DNA from: DASYQD01 sp963846495
GTDB lineage: Bacteria > Acidobacteriota > Thermoanaerobaculia > Multivoradales > JAIOJS01
DNA length: 64,000 bases
Assembly: GCA_963846495.1 (NCBI GenBank)
Contig: CAWJWP010000008.1
Location: 1 to 64,000 of the forward strand
Direction of reading: 5' to 3'
Position 1 is the first letter of the stretch. Every line of letters starts with the position of its first letter. Below the pieces are notes generated by a model. The model was not told the DNA's origin and did not search any database. It was given only the letters and a program-made list of their open reading frames with translations. This document shows, piece after piece, positions 13,001 through 24,400 of the stretch. The translations under genes were made by a program, and so were the position numbers.

Positions 13001-13735
13001 TCACGTGCCGCGCGCGCCGCCCCAGAGCTGCTTGTGGAGCTGCAGCGAGAGGCGGACGGGCAGGTGGTCGCGCAGGATCCACTCGGCGAGCGTGCGCGGC
13101 TCGAGCTCGCCGGCGACCGGCGAGAAATGGACGGGACAGCGCCGGTGGAGCTCGCGCGTCGTCACCAGGTCGCGCGCCCAGAGGTAGTCGGCCTCGTCGG
13201 CGAGGACGAGCTTGAGCTCGTCGGTCGGGCGCAGCAGGTCGAGGTTGGGCCAGTGGTTGCGCTCCGCTTCGCCCGAGCCGGGGCACTTGACGTCGACGAC
13301 GCGGCGGACGCGCGGATCGACGGCGGCGATGTCGACGGCGCCGCTCGTCTCGAGGAGCACCTCGTAGCCGGCGTCGCAGAGGTCGATGAGAAGCGGCAGC
13401 GCGCCGGGCTGAAGCAGCGGCTCGCCGCCGGTGAGCTCGACCAGCGGGCAGCCGAAGGCGGCCACCCGCGCCAGCACGTCGGCGCGCGACAGCCACTCCC
13501 CTTCATAAAAGGAGTGCTCGCTGTCGCACCAACGGCAGCGGAGGTGACAGCCGGTCAAGCGAATGAGCACGCAGGGCAAACCGACGCGCGTCGATTCACC
13601 TTGGAGCGAGTAGAAGATCTCGTTGACCTTGAGCCGCTGCTCCGGTGGCAGCTGCAAGACCTCCGAGGTCTCGCGGAGTGCAATCGGACCGTCTCCGGGC
13701 CGCACATTGGCGGGTGGCAGCGTCGCGGTGCTCAC
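13001..13735 (-). CDS. queE: 7-carboxy-7-deazaguanine synthase (radical SAM)
   Basis: Radical-SAM enzyme that rearranges CPH4 to 7-carboxy-7-deazaguanine on the queuosine pathway. The cluster motif is CHLRCRWC, preceded by NEIFYSLQGEST and followed by VELTGGEPLLQPGALPLL, all diagnostic of QueE. The GTG start at 13735 overlaps the queD stop (GTGA) and gives 244 residues, the usual length. It is the last gene of an epimerase-queD-queE run; tgt is at 6.5 kb. Confidence 0.95.
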   Translation of the reverse strand: MSTATLPPANVRPGDGPIALRETSEVLQLPPEQRLKVNEIFYSLQGESTRVGLPCVLIRLTGCHLRCRWCDSEHSFYEGEWLSRADVLARVAAFGCPLVELTGGEPLLQPGALPLLIDLCDAGYEVLLETSGAVDIAAVDPRVRRVVDVKCPGSGEAERNHWPNLDLLRPTDELKLVLADEADYLWARDLVTTRELHRRCPVHFSPVAGELEPRTLAEWILRDHLPVRLSLQLHKQLWGGARGT

Positions 13736-14133
13736 AGCGACGCACCGGCCGCCGTCGCGGCCTCTTCTTCGTAGATGGCGCCGGCGGAGTCGCTCTCCCA
13801 CACCTCGACGCGCGCGACGCGCACGCGGCCGTCCTCGATGCGGCGCCGCAGCTCGACGAAGACGTGCTGCGCCAGCAGCTCCGCCGTCGTGTTGCGTTCG
13901 TCGAAGGGCGGCACCTCGTTGAGGAAGCGGTGGTCGAACGGACCGACCACCTCCTCCATCGCCGCCTTCAAGTCGGCAAAGTCGACCACCATGCCGAGCT
14001 CGTCGAGGACGTCGGCCCGCACCCAAACGCGCACGCGGTAGCTGTGGCCGTGCAGGTTCTCGCAGCCGCCGCGGTGGCCGCGGATCTGGTGCGCCGCCGC
14101 GAAGCGGAAGTCCTTGCAGACCGAGAAGCTCAC
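13732..14133 (-). CDS. queD: 6-carboxy-5,6,7,8-tetrahydropterin synthase
   Basis: Converts dihydroneopterin triphosphate to carboxytetrahydropterin, the step before QueE. The 133-residue protein has the zinc His residues in FAAAHQIRGHRGGCENLHGHSY, the catalytic Cys in GGCENLHGH, and FDHRFLNEVPPF. The GTG start at 14133 overlaps the epimerase stop (GTGA). Reading is in frame to the stop at 13732. Confidence 0.95.
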   Translation of the reverse strand: MSFSVCKDFRFAAAHQIRGHRGGCENLHGHSYRVRVWVRADVLDELGMVVDFADLKAAMEEVVGPFDHRFLNEVPPFDERNTTAELLAQHVFVELRRRIEDGRVRVARVEVWESDSAGAIYEEEAATAAGASL

Positions 14134-15125
14134 GCCGCCTCCGCCGCCGGCTGCGGCCGCAGCAGGAACTCGACCGTCGGCGGCAATCCTTCGGCGAGCG
14201 CGCGCGGCTGCCAGCCGAGCTCGCTGCGTGCGCGCGTGTCGTCGAAGGCCCAGTGGCGCTCCAGGCTGCGCAGCTGCCGCGGCGCGATCGGCGGCCGGCG
14301 GCCAAAGAGCCGCATCACCGGCGCCGCGATGGTGAACGCCGCGCGTGCTAGGCCGGGGGACAGCTCCCGCCGCGGCGGCGCGATGCCGGCGGCGGCGCAG
14401 ACTGCATCGGCGAGCTGGCGTACCGTCGCGACGTCGCCGGCGAGCAAGTAGTCGCGCCCGGGCGCCGCGCGCTCCATCACTCGCACGATGCCGTCGACGA
14501 CGTCGTCGAGGAACACCCAGCTCGCCTTGCGGTCGGCGCCGACGAGGGCCGGAAAGCGCCCTTTGGCGAGGTTCTTGAGCATGACGTTGGCGCCGCCGCG
14601 CTTGCCGGGCGGGCCGTAGACGAGACTGGGGTATACGGTGTTGATTCGCAGCCCCTTCGCGCCGTAGGCGGCGATCGCCTTTTGCCCGGCGTGCTTGGTG
14701 GCGCTGTAGGCGCTGGGGAATGGCAGCTGCAGCGGCCCTTCTTCGTTGGCCAGGCTGCCGTCGCTCGGGCTGCCGCCGAAGTAGGCGATCGAGGAGATCG
14801 AGAGGAGGCGCGGCACCCCCAGCTTCCACGCAAGCGAGGCGACGTTCTCGCTGCCTTCGACGTTGGCGTCCTGCATCCGCGCGTCGGGCGACGCCGGGTC
14901 GAGCTCGGCACCGGCGTGGATCACCCAGTCGGCGCCCGACATCCCTTCGCGCATCGAGGCGCGGTCGCGCAGGTCGCCGACGAAGGTCGCGACCCCCAGC
15001 CGCCGGAGCTCGTCGGTCCGGCTGCTGGACCGCACCAGGGCCCGCAGCTCGTGCCCCTCCGCCGCCAGCCGGCGCGAGAGGGCGGAGCCAATGTAGCCCG
15101 TGGCCCCGGTCAGGAAGATGCGCAT
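14130..15125 (-). CDS. NAD-dependent epimerase/dehydratase (extended SDR)
   Basis: Extended short-chain dehydrogenase with the N-terminal Rossmann motif FLTGATGYIGSAL, a Ser in SISSIAYFGG and the catalytic pair YSATKHAGQ (Tyr and Lys). At 331 residues it resembles sugar-nucleotide epimerases, dihydroflavonol-reductase-like and hopanoid-associated reductases; the substrate cannot be assigned. The start MRIFLTGATG at 15125 is chosen over 15134 because TAAGAT lies seven bases before it. The gene leads queD and queE with GTGA overlaps, though no queuosine role is known for it. Confidence 0.88.
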   Translation of the reverse strand: MRIFLTGATGYIGSALSRRLAAEGHELRALVRSSSRTDELRRLGVATFVGDLRDRASMREGMSGADWVIHAGAELDPASPDARMQDANVEGSENVASLAWKLGVPRLLSISSIAYFGGSPSDGSLANEEGPLQLPFPSAYSATKHAGQKAIAAYGAKGLRINTVYPSLVYGPPGKRGGANVMLKNLAKGRFPALVGADRKASWVFLDDVVDGIVRVMERAAPGRDYLLAGDVATVRQLADAVCAAAGIAPPRRELSPGLARAAFTIAAPVMRLFGRRPPIAPRQLRSLERHWAFDDTRARSELGWQPRALAEGLPPTVEFLLRPQPAAEAA

Positions 15126-15132
15126 CGTCAAC

Positions 15133-15138
15133 ATCTTA
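15133..15138 (-). promoter_or_regulatory. -10 box TAAGAT of the epimerase-queD-queE operon
   Basis: TAAGAT on the minus strand ends seven bases before the ATG at 15125, with no Shine-Dalgarno between. This implies a leaderless transcript. Confidence 0.5.
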
Positions 15139-15159
15139 GCCCGCGACAGCCGGCGGACG

Positions 15160-15341
15160 GACCGGAGTGACGAAAAGTGGCCGATCCGGGCCGGAACCGG
15201 GAATGCGGCTCCGCCATAGGCTGTTAGACGAATTGGGACGCGCGGGAGACGGTCCTAGGTCGCGCAAGAAATTCGGGACGGTCTCCTCGAATCCCTCTCC
15301 TCCCCCCGTGCCGGCTCCCTCCACGGCACGGGGACTTTTTT
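15160..15341 (+). ncRNA. Candidate small RNA ending in an intrinsic terminator
   Basis: In this gap between two minus-strand genes, the plus strand carries a bulky hairpin (GGAGAC, G, GTCC pairing with GGAC, G, GTCTCC; 15245-15286, 20-base loop) followed by a strong terminator with six Ts. Both neighbours are on the other strand, so the terminator serves no known gene. A short untranslated RNA is the simplest explanation. No Rfam family could be recognised, and the 5' end is a guess. A 60-codon GTG frame crosses the terminator and is unlikely to be real. Confidence 0.35.
15304..15341 (+). terminator. Rho-independent terminator on the plus strand
   Basis: Ten-base stem CCCCGTGCCG / CGGCACGGGG (15304-15313 and 15324-15333), ten-base loop, then AC and TTTTTT. 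On the minus strand no T-run follows, so it is directional. Confidence 0.75.
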
Positions 15342-15348
15342 GCGCATA

Positions 15349-15370
15349 GCACGCACGACCGTGCGTGCGG
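15349..15370. terminator. Hairpin downstream of acnA
   Basis: Near-perfect stem GCACGCAC / GTGCGTGC around the loop GACC, about 40 bases past the acnA stop on the minus strand. No T-run follows, so termination is only inferred. Confidence 0.3.
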
Positions 15371-15410
15371 AGCGCTCACGCGAGGAGCGCAGCGACGAAG
15401 CGGTTCGCTG

Positions 15411-18194
<2,784 letters not shown>

Positions 18195-18231
18195 GTCGGG
18201 TGTCTCCTCCTGGGAGGTGGAACGAAAGGGG

Positions 18232-18252
18232 CCGGCGCCGCGTCGGCGCCGG
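18232..18252. repeat. Perfect palindrome between acnA and yqgE
   Basis: CCGGCGCCG, loop CGT, CGGCGCCGG in the 100-base gap between two divergent genes. It could be an operator shared by both or simply a GC-rich hairpin. Confidence 0.35.
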
Positions 18253-18281
18253 AGGGAGCGGTGATTCTACATGCGGGCGGG

Positions 18282-18287
18282 TAAGAT
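18282..18287 (+). promoter_or_regulatory. -10 box TAAGAT of the yqgE operon
   Basis: TAAGAT ends eight bases before the yqgE ATG at 18296, with no Shine-Dalgarno. This suggests a leaderless transcript. Confidence 0.5.
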
Positions 18288-18295
18288 CCCCGCCG

Positions 18296-18886
18296 ATGGC
18301 AGAGTCCGAGGCGGAGCTGCAGGCGCCCCTGCTGCTCATCGCCATGCCGCAGATCCTCGACCCCTTCTTCCATCGCAGCGTGGTCCTGCTGGTGCACCAC
18401 GACGCGGAGGGGAGCCTCGGCTTCATCATCAACCGGCCGACGGCGATCTCGGTGTCGGAGATCCTCGCCGGCATGGAGATCGAGTGGAACGGCCATGGCG
18501 ACGTGGTGGCGCACTTCGGTGGCCCCGTGCAGCCGCAGCTCGGCACCGTCCTCTTCTGCCCCACCGGCGGCAACGGTGAAGATCCGGCCGCGGCGGCGGA
18601 AGTGATCCCCGGCGTCTCGCTCAGCCAGCACGTCGGCACGCTGTCGCACCTCGCCGTGGCGCCGCCGAGGCGCTTCCGCCTGCTGCTCGGCTACGCCGGC
18701 TGGGGCGCCGGTCAGCTGGTCGAAGAGATCCTGCGCAACGACTGGCTGACGGCGCCGGCCGCCGAGGCGCTGGTGTTCGCCGCCGACCCCGAGCAGGTGT
18801 GGCGGCAGGCGCTCGAGTCGGTGGGCGTCGACCCGGGCGCGCTGCCGTCGTGGAGCCCCGACGGCGGCGAAGAGGGCGCGAATTGA
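18296..18886 (+). CDS. yqgE: YqgE/AlgH family protein
   Basis: 196-residue member of the YqgE/AlgH (DUF179) family, whose molecular role is not established. Diagnostic blocks are LLIAMPQILDPFFHRSVVLL, GSLGFIINRPT, FGGPVQPQLGTVLF and LLLGYAGWGAGQLVEEI. The start is set by the family N-terminus and the close upstream -10 box. Its stop overlaps the pdxH start (TTGA), so it opens a coupled operon of yqgE, pdxH and a nudix hydrolase. Confidence 0.92.
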   Translation: MAESEAELQAPLLLIAMPQILDPFFHRSVVLLVHHDAEGSLGFIINRPTAISVSEILAGMEIEWNGHGDVVAHFGGPVQPQLGTVLFCPTGGNGEDPAAAAEVIPGVSLSQHVGTLSHLAVAPPRRFRLLLGYAGWGAGQLVEEILRNDWLTAPAAEALVFAADPEQVWRQALESVGVDPGALPSWSPDGGEEGAN

Positions 18887-19491
18887 GCGATACCGACGCC
18901 GCGGTCGAGGCGCCCGGCGACAATCCCATCGCCGTCTTCCACCGCCTCTTCGCCGAGGCGATGCAGCAGGAGCGCGCCGACCCCACCGCCGCCGCGCTCG
19001 CCACCGCCGACGGCGACGCGCGGCCGTCGGTGCGCATCGTGCTCGTCAAGCACGTCGACGATGCGGGCTTCCGCTTCTACACCAACCGCGGCAGCCGCAA
19101 GGCGCGCGAGCTCGGCGAAAACCCGCGTGCCGCGCTCTGCTTCTTTTGGCCGGCGATCGGTTGGCAGCTGCGCGCCGAGGGTCCCGTCGAGCCGCTGCCG
19201 GACGAGGTCTCGGATGCCTACTTCGCCGCGCGGCCGCGCGACAGCCAGATCGGCGCCTGGGCGTCGCGGCAGAGCGCGCCGCTGCCGTCGCGGCAGCTGC
19301 TGGCGGAGCGCTGCGCGCAGGTGGCCGAGCGTTACGCCGACGCGCCGGTGCCGCGGCCGCCGTTCTGGGGCGGCTATCTCTTGGTGCCCGAGCGCGTCGA
19401 GCTGTGGACCGGCCGCGACCATCGCCTGCACGACCGCTGGCTCTACCGCCGCGAGGCCGAGGGCTGGAGCGTGGAGCGGCTGTACCCGTGA
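18883..19491 (+). CDS. pdxH: Pyridoxine/pyridoxamine 5'-phosphate oxidase
   Basis: FMN enzyme producing pyridoxal 5'-phosphate. Seen: PTAAALATADGDARPSVRIV (substrate/FMN binding), GFRFYTNRGSRKAREL, ALCFFWPAIGWQLRAEG, the QIGAWASRQSAPL block, and the C-terminal ERVELWTGRDHRLHDRW that closes the active site. The TTG at 18883 overlaps the yqgE stop and gives 202 residues, close to the family norm. The stop overlaps the next gene's GTG (GTGA). Confidence 0.95.
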   Translation: MSDTDAAVEAPGDNPIAVFHRLFAEAMQQERADPTAAALATADGDARPSVRIVLVKHVDDAGFRFYTNRGSRKARELGENPRAALCFFWPAIGWQLRAEGPVEPLPDEVSDAYFAARPRDSQIGAWASRQSAPLPSRQLLAERCAQVAERYADAPVPRPPFWGGYLLVPERVELWTGRDHRLHDRWLYRREAEGWSVERLYP

Positions 19492-19973
19492 GGACGACGG
19501 ACGCAGGCGCCGAAGCCGCCGGCGCCAGCGCCGCCACGCGACCCGAGCGCATGCGCGTCCAGCACCACTACTCGGCGGGAGGGTTGGTGGTGCGCGGCGA
19601 GGAGGTGCTGCTCATCGCGCCGCGCGCCGGCCGCTGGCAGCTGCCCAAGGGACACGTCGAGCGCGGCGAGGCGCCCGCCGACGCCGCCGTGCGCGAGGTC
19701 CGCGAGGAGACCGGCGTCACCGCGCGCGTGCTGGCGCCGCTGCCCAGCATCGACTACACCTACGACGTCGAGGGGCGGGTGCGGGTGCACAAGCGGGTCG
19801 ACTACTATCTGATGGCGTACGTGGAAGGCAGCGAGACCGACTGCGATCCGCGCGAGGTGATCGCGGCGCGCTGGTACCCATGGGACGAGGCGCTCGCCCA
19901 GCTGTCGTTCGAGAACGAGCGCGACGTGCTGCGCACGGCGCGGCGTTTCGCGGCGCCGACGGAGAGCGAGTGA
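19488..19973 (+). CDS. NUDIX hydrolase
   Basis: Predicted nucleoside-diphosphate-derivative hydrolase. The Nudix box is complete: GHVERGEAPADAAVREVREE followed by TGV, with HHYSAGGLVVRGEEVLLIAP before it. The substrate is not readable. The start may be the GTG at 19488, which overlaps the pdxH stop, or the ATG at 19551 (MRVQHHYSAGG); the former adds a low-complexity 21-residue leader, but the overlap pattern of this genome supports it. Confidence 0.9.
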   Translation: MRTTDAGAEAAGASAATRPERMRVQHHYSAGGLVVRGEEVLLIAPRAGRWQLPKGHVERGEAPADAAVREVREETGVTARVLAPLPSIDYTYDVEGRVRVHKRVDYYLMAYVEGSETDCDPREVIAARWYPWDEALAQLSFENERDVLRTARRFAAPTESE

Positions 19974-20007
19974 GCGCGGCGCTTCGCGGGCGAGGACGAG
20001 GGAGCGC

Positions 20008-20820
20008 ATGAGCGCAGCGAGCGAGCGGCGCGTCGCGGTCATCACCGGCGCCAGCTCCGGCATCGGCGCCGCCACCGCGCGCGCGCTCGGGGGCGCCGGC
20101 TACGAGCTGGTGCTCGGCGCGCGCCGCGCCGACCGCTTGCAGGCGGTGGCCGAGCCGCTCGGCGCCCGCGCGCTGCCGCTCGACGTCACCGATCCGGCGA
20201 GCGTCGCCGCCTTCGCCGCCGCGGTCCCGCGCGTCGACGTGCTGGTCGCCAACGCCGGCAAGGCGCTGGGCGCCGACCGCATCGAGTCGGCGCGCGAGGA
20301 GCTGTGGGAGACGATGTACCGCACCAACGTGCTGGGCGTCCTCTACACGGTGCGCGCGCTGCTGCCCAAGCTCGAGCAGAGCGGCGACGGGCTGGTCGTC
20401 ATCCTCGGCTCCATCGCCGGCTTCGAGACCTACCGCGGCGGCGCCGGCTACACCGCCTCCAAGCACGCCCTGCGCGCCTTCACCCGCACGCTGCGGCTCG
20501 AGCTGCTCGGCAAGCCGGTGCGCGTGACCGAGATCGCGCCCGGCCTCGTCGAGACCGAGTTCTCGATCGTGCGCTACGAAGGCGACGCCGCGCGCGCCAA
20601 GAAGGTCTACGAAGGGATGGAGCCGCTCACCGCCGACGACGTCGCCGAGTGCGTGCGCTGGGTGTGCTCGCTGCCGCCGCGCGTCGACGTCGACGAGATC
20701 GTCGTGCGGCCGCGCGACCAGGCCACCGCCACCGAGGTCCACCGCCGCCAACCCGCCGCTGCTGCGTCCCCCGAACCGGCGCGCGAAGGAGGAGCCCGTC
20801 ATGCGCAAGGAAGCTCGTAG
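20008..20820 (+). CDS. Short-chain dehydrogenase/reductase
   Basis: Classical SDR of 270 residues, with the cofactor motif VITGASSGIGAATA, NAG at LVANAGKALG, a catalytic Ser in ILGSIAGFE and YTASKHALR (Tyr, Lys). It resembles YdfG-type NADP-dependent serine/3-hydroxy acid dehydrogenases (IAPGLVETEFSIVRYEGD), but the substrate is inferred only. A GAGGGAG precedes the ATG. The last 20 bases overlap the cytochrome gene, giving a proline/alanine-rich C-terminal tail. Confidence 0.93.
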   Translation: MSAASERRVAVITGASSGIGAATARALGGAGYELVLGARRADRLQAVAEPLGARALPLDVTDPASVAAFAAAVPRVDVLVANAGKALGADRIESAREELWETMYRTNVLGVLYTVRALLPKLEQSGDGLVVILGSIAGFETYRGGAGYTASKHALRAFTRTLRLELLGKPVRVTEIAPGLVETEFSIVRYEGDAARAKKVYEGMEPLTADDVAECVRWVCSLPPRVDVDEIVVRPRDQATATEVHRRQPAAAASPEPAREGGARHAQGSS

Positions 20821-21181
20821 CCGCCGGCTCGCCGCCGGCGCGGTCGTCGGCGTCGTCGCGGCCGGGGTGGTGCTCGCCGGCTGCGACCTCATCCCGACGC
20901 GCTCGCCGGGCGCGCGCCTGTGGCAGCAGCGCTGCGCGCAGTGCCACGGCGTCACCGGCGACGGCAACACGCCGCAGTACATGGGCAACGCCAAGGCCGA
21001 CCTGCTCGACGACCAGTGGCAGCACGGCGGCGAGCCGGGCTCGTGGGCAGTGGTGATCCGCGAGGGGGTCTTCGGCAGCATGCCCGCCAACCCCGACTTG
21101 AGCCGCGAGCAGGTCAACGCGCTCGTTCAACACCTCCGCGAGCTGCGCGGTGAGGCGGCACCGAGCTCGGCCGGACGCTGA
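20801..21181 (+). CDS. Lipoprotein c-type cytochrome
   Basis: 126-residue membrane-anchored mono-haem cytochrome c. The N-terminus is a lipoprotein signal (VVGVVAAGVVLAGC), then the haem site CAQCH with GVTGDGN, and a candidate axial Met in GVFGSMPANPDLS. It is a likely electron carrier in the periplasm or at the membrane; its partner is unknown. GAAGGAGG precedes the ATG, and the gene starts inside the SDR gene. Confidence 0.9.
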   Translation: MRKEARSRRLAAGAVVGVVAAGVVLAGCDLIPTRSPGARLWQQRCAQCHGVTGDGNTPQYMGNAKADLLDDQWQHGGEPGSWAVVIREGVFGSMPANPDLSREQVNALVQHLRELRGEAAPSSAGR

Positions 21182-21191
21182 GGAGGCGACG

Positions 21192-21407
21192 ATGGACCCC
21201 AACCGCTTCAAGGAAGCCTTCGCCAAGCTCGAGGTGCTCGACGACCGCCTCTCCTACAAGGTGCGCAGCAAGTCGATCCAGAACCGCAGCTCCGAGCCCG
21301 AGCGGCTCGACGAGCGCGTGCGTGACGTCGCCGAGTACGTGCTCGAGCTCAAGGACATCGTGCGCGAGCTGATGCTCGCCATCGCCGGCAAGCCGGCGAG
21401 CAAGTAG
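21192..21407 (+). CDS. Small helical protein, unknown function
   Basis: 71 residues, MDPNRFKEAFAKLEVLDDRL to ELMLAIAGKPASK, charged and predicted helical with heptad-like spacing (LDERVRDVAEYVLELKDIVR), so possibly a coiled coil. A perfect AGGAGG six bases before the ATG and its place as last gene before a terminator support expression. I recognise no family. Confidence 0.75.
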   Translation: MDPNRFKEAFAKLEVLDDRLSYKVRSKSIQNRSSEPERLDERVRDVAEYVLELKDIVRELMLAIAGKPASK

Positions 21408-21439
21408 CGGCGCGCAGCGATCAGCGCGGACGAGCAAAG

Positions 21440-21473
21440 AAAAACGGCGGAGCCGTGAGGCCCCGCCGTTTTT
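21440..21473. terminator. Bidirectional rho-independent terminator
   Basis: AAAAACGGCGG (21440-21450) pairs with CCGCCGTTTTT (21463-21473), giving a GC stem with a T-run on both strands. It closes the yqgE operon and the convergent receptor gene. Confidence 0.8.
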
Positions 21474-21494
21474 CACTGTCGCTGCGACTTCGGT

Positions 21495-24400
21495 CTAGAA
21501 GCTCAGCCGCAGGCCCAGCTTCGCCTGCCACCGCGACCGCAAGTCGGCGGTGGTGAACTGCGAGCCGGGGATGAGGCGGTTGGCCGCCGCTTCGCGGTAG
21601 ATCGGCTTGCCGGTCGCCGCGTCGATGCCCTGGAAGTTCACCGGCGTCGTCGTCTGGTTGGCGACGAAGCGCACCTGCCCCCAGTCGTTGTCGATCAGGT
21701 TGAGGGCGTTGAGGATGTCGAAGGTGACCTCGGCGCGCACGATACGGATCGGGACCTCGACGCCGTAGTGGAAGTCGAGCTGGTGCGACCAGGGCTCGTT
21801 GGACTCGTTGCGGTCCAGGATCCTGCCCGCCGTCGGGTTGACGCCGGCTTGGCGCAGCCAGGCCGCCAAGGTCTCGTAGGGAATCACCGCCCCGCTGCTG
21901 TTCTGCAGGATGATGGCATCCGCCGAGCCGGGGACGAAGAGCAGGTCATTGGTGTTGAAACCGTCGCCATTGGCGTCGGTGCCGCCGACGAGCACCGAGT
22001 AGGGCCGACCCGACTGCACGTTCCAGAACAGCGCCAGCGTGTGGCCCACCGAGCCGGTGCTGAAGTTGTAGGTGGGAGCGACGGTGAAGCGGTGCTCGAC
22101 CTCGAACTGCGAGCGCGCGACGTCGTCATCGAAGATGTCGCCCTTGGTGGGGCGGAACTGCCAGTTGGAGACGGCGCGGCTGGAGGTCGCGTCGTGCGCC
22201 GACTCGGCATCCATCCAGGTGTACGAAGCGCTCGTCTGCAGGCCACGGGCGAAGGTGCGCTGCAGCTGCAGGCTGACCACCTTCTCCTCGCCTTTGCTGG
22301 TGTTGGTGAGCAGGTAGGCGTTGGTCACCGTCGCGTTGCGCGAGGTGAAGCGCGGCCGGCCATCGAAGTGCCGCGCGCCGGTGGCCACCTTGCCGACGTT
22401 CTGGTAGAAGACGTCCTTCTGGGTCTGCGACCAGACGCCCTCGATGGTGGCGCGGATGTCCCACGGCAGGGTGCGGTCGTAGCCGAGGGTGGCGCGCAGC
22501 ACGCGCGGGAACTCGAAGTCGGGGTCGATCAAGTCGACCGCGATCGTCGAGCCGGCGCCGCCGGTGTGGGGCTGGTTGAAGGGGTCGGGGTTGAACGGGA
22601 TGCAGCCGGCACCGGTGGTGCCGCCCGGGCAGGTGGTGGTCAGCGAGGTGCTCGCTACACCGGTGCCGCCGAAGGCGTTGGAGATCCACACGTACGGCGT
22701 GCGGCCGGCGAAGACGCCGACGCCGCCGCGCAGCTGATCCTTGCCGCTGGGGCTCCAGTTGAAGCCCAGGCGCGGCGAGATCACCACGTCTTCGCTCGGC
22801 GTCGAGTCGGTGCGGAAGCCGAGGGCGGTCTGCACCACCGGGTTGAAGGCCGGCTCGTCCTGGAAGCTCGGCTTGTCGCCGCGCACGCCGAAGGTGAAGG
22901 TGAGACGGTCGTTGACCCGCCACTGGTCGCCGGCGTAGAGGCCGTACTGGTGGACCTTGAAGCCGACCGCCGGTTCCGGCGTGTTGGCGAAGGTGATCGC
23001 GTACTGGGTGGCGAGACCGGCCTCGAAGGCGGCCTGGTTGGGGAAGTAGTAAAAGCCGTAGAAGTCGGAGAGGAAGAGGTTGGCGAACTCGAAGATCTCG
23101 TTGTGGGTGCCGACGGTGATGGTGTGGTCGCCGCGCAGCAGCGTCACGTCGTCGGTGATCTCGAGCACGTCCTGGTCGAGGGCGTTGGCACCCGAGAACC
23201 GCTCGGTGCCGGCGTTGACCTCGCCCGCGCGCGGACCGGTGGGCCCGACCTCGATGCTGGGGAAGACGACCGGCACGGCGCGCACGTCCTTGATCGTCTG
23301 GTAGCCGATACGCCCCTCGTTGAAGACGCTGGGGCCGAACACGCTGTTGACCTGCAGCACCGTCGAGTTGGTCTCGTCGGCGATGGTGTAGATCGAGGTG
23401 GGGAAGCGGAAGCGGGTGGCGAAGCGGTCGGCGATGGTGTCGCGCACGGCGTCGACGTAGTTGTGGCGCAGCGTCACCTGGTGATTCTGGGCGGCGTTCC
23501 AGTCCAGCCGCCCGAAGAGCATGTCGCTCTCGGTGACGCCGACGATCTCGCCCAGACCACCCGGGTCGTAGCCGTAGCGGCTGCGCAGGATGTTGGCCAC
23601 CGCCGAGGGGCTGGTCGAGCCCCCATAGACGACGCCGGTGCTGCCGTCGGCCGAGGCGCCGTCGGGCTGGTCTTTGCTGTTGAGCTCGCCGCTGACGAAG
23701 AAGAACAGCTTGTCGGGAACGATCCGCCCCCCGAGGCGCAGGCCGTATTGCTCCTCGTTGAAGTTGGACACCGGGAGCTTCCGGGTCTCGAGCTCGCGCG
23801 CCGAGGGGCTCGGCCGCGTCCGGATGTAGTCGCCGATGAAGCTCTCGTCGCGCTTGCTGCCGTAGACCGAGCCGGTGAGGTCGTTGCTGCCCGAGCGCGT
23901 CACCGCGTTGATGCCGCCGCCGGTGAAGCCGCCCTGGCGCACGTCGTACGGCGACACCACGAGCTGCAGCTGCGAGATGGCGTCGAGCGAGATCGGCTGC
24001 GCGTCGGTCTGGCCGCCCGGCGTGCCGGTGTCGGCGAGGCCGAAGAGGTCGTTGTTGACGGCGCCGTCGATCTGGATGGTGTTGTAGCGGTTGTTGCGGC
24101 CGGCGACGTTGATGCGGCTGGCGGTGGCGTCCTGGGCGTCGACCGCGAAGTAGGGGTTCATGCGCGCGAAGTCCTGGATCTGGCGGCGCACGGAGGCCCC
24201 GTTCTCGATCGTCTCCGTCGACACCGCGGAGGTCGAGCCGGTCCTGTTGGGGTTGATGATCTCGTCGCCGGTGGCGACGACGTTGATCGTCTCCTCCACT
24301 GCAGCGAGCGGCAGCTCGACGGTCACCTCGACGCCCTGGCCGAGCACGGCGAAGACGTTGGAGACCCCGGTCTCCTTGTAGCCCTGAGCGTTGGCGGTGA

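Noticed and set aside
15270..15310. tRNA-like segment CTCGAATCCC
   Set aside because: The flanking bases cannot form a T-stem (GTCTC against CCCTC fails) and no matching acceptor or anticodon arm was found.
15167..15349. 60-codon GTG frame on the plus strand
   Set aside because: It runs through a rho-independent terminator, has no ribosome site and overlaps the proposed RNA hairpins.
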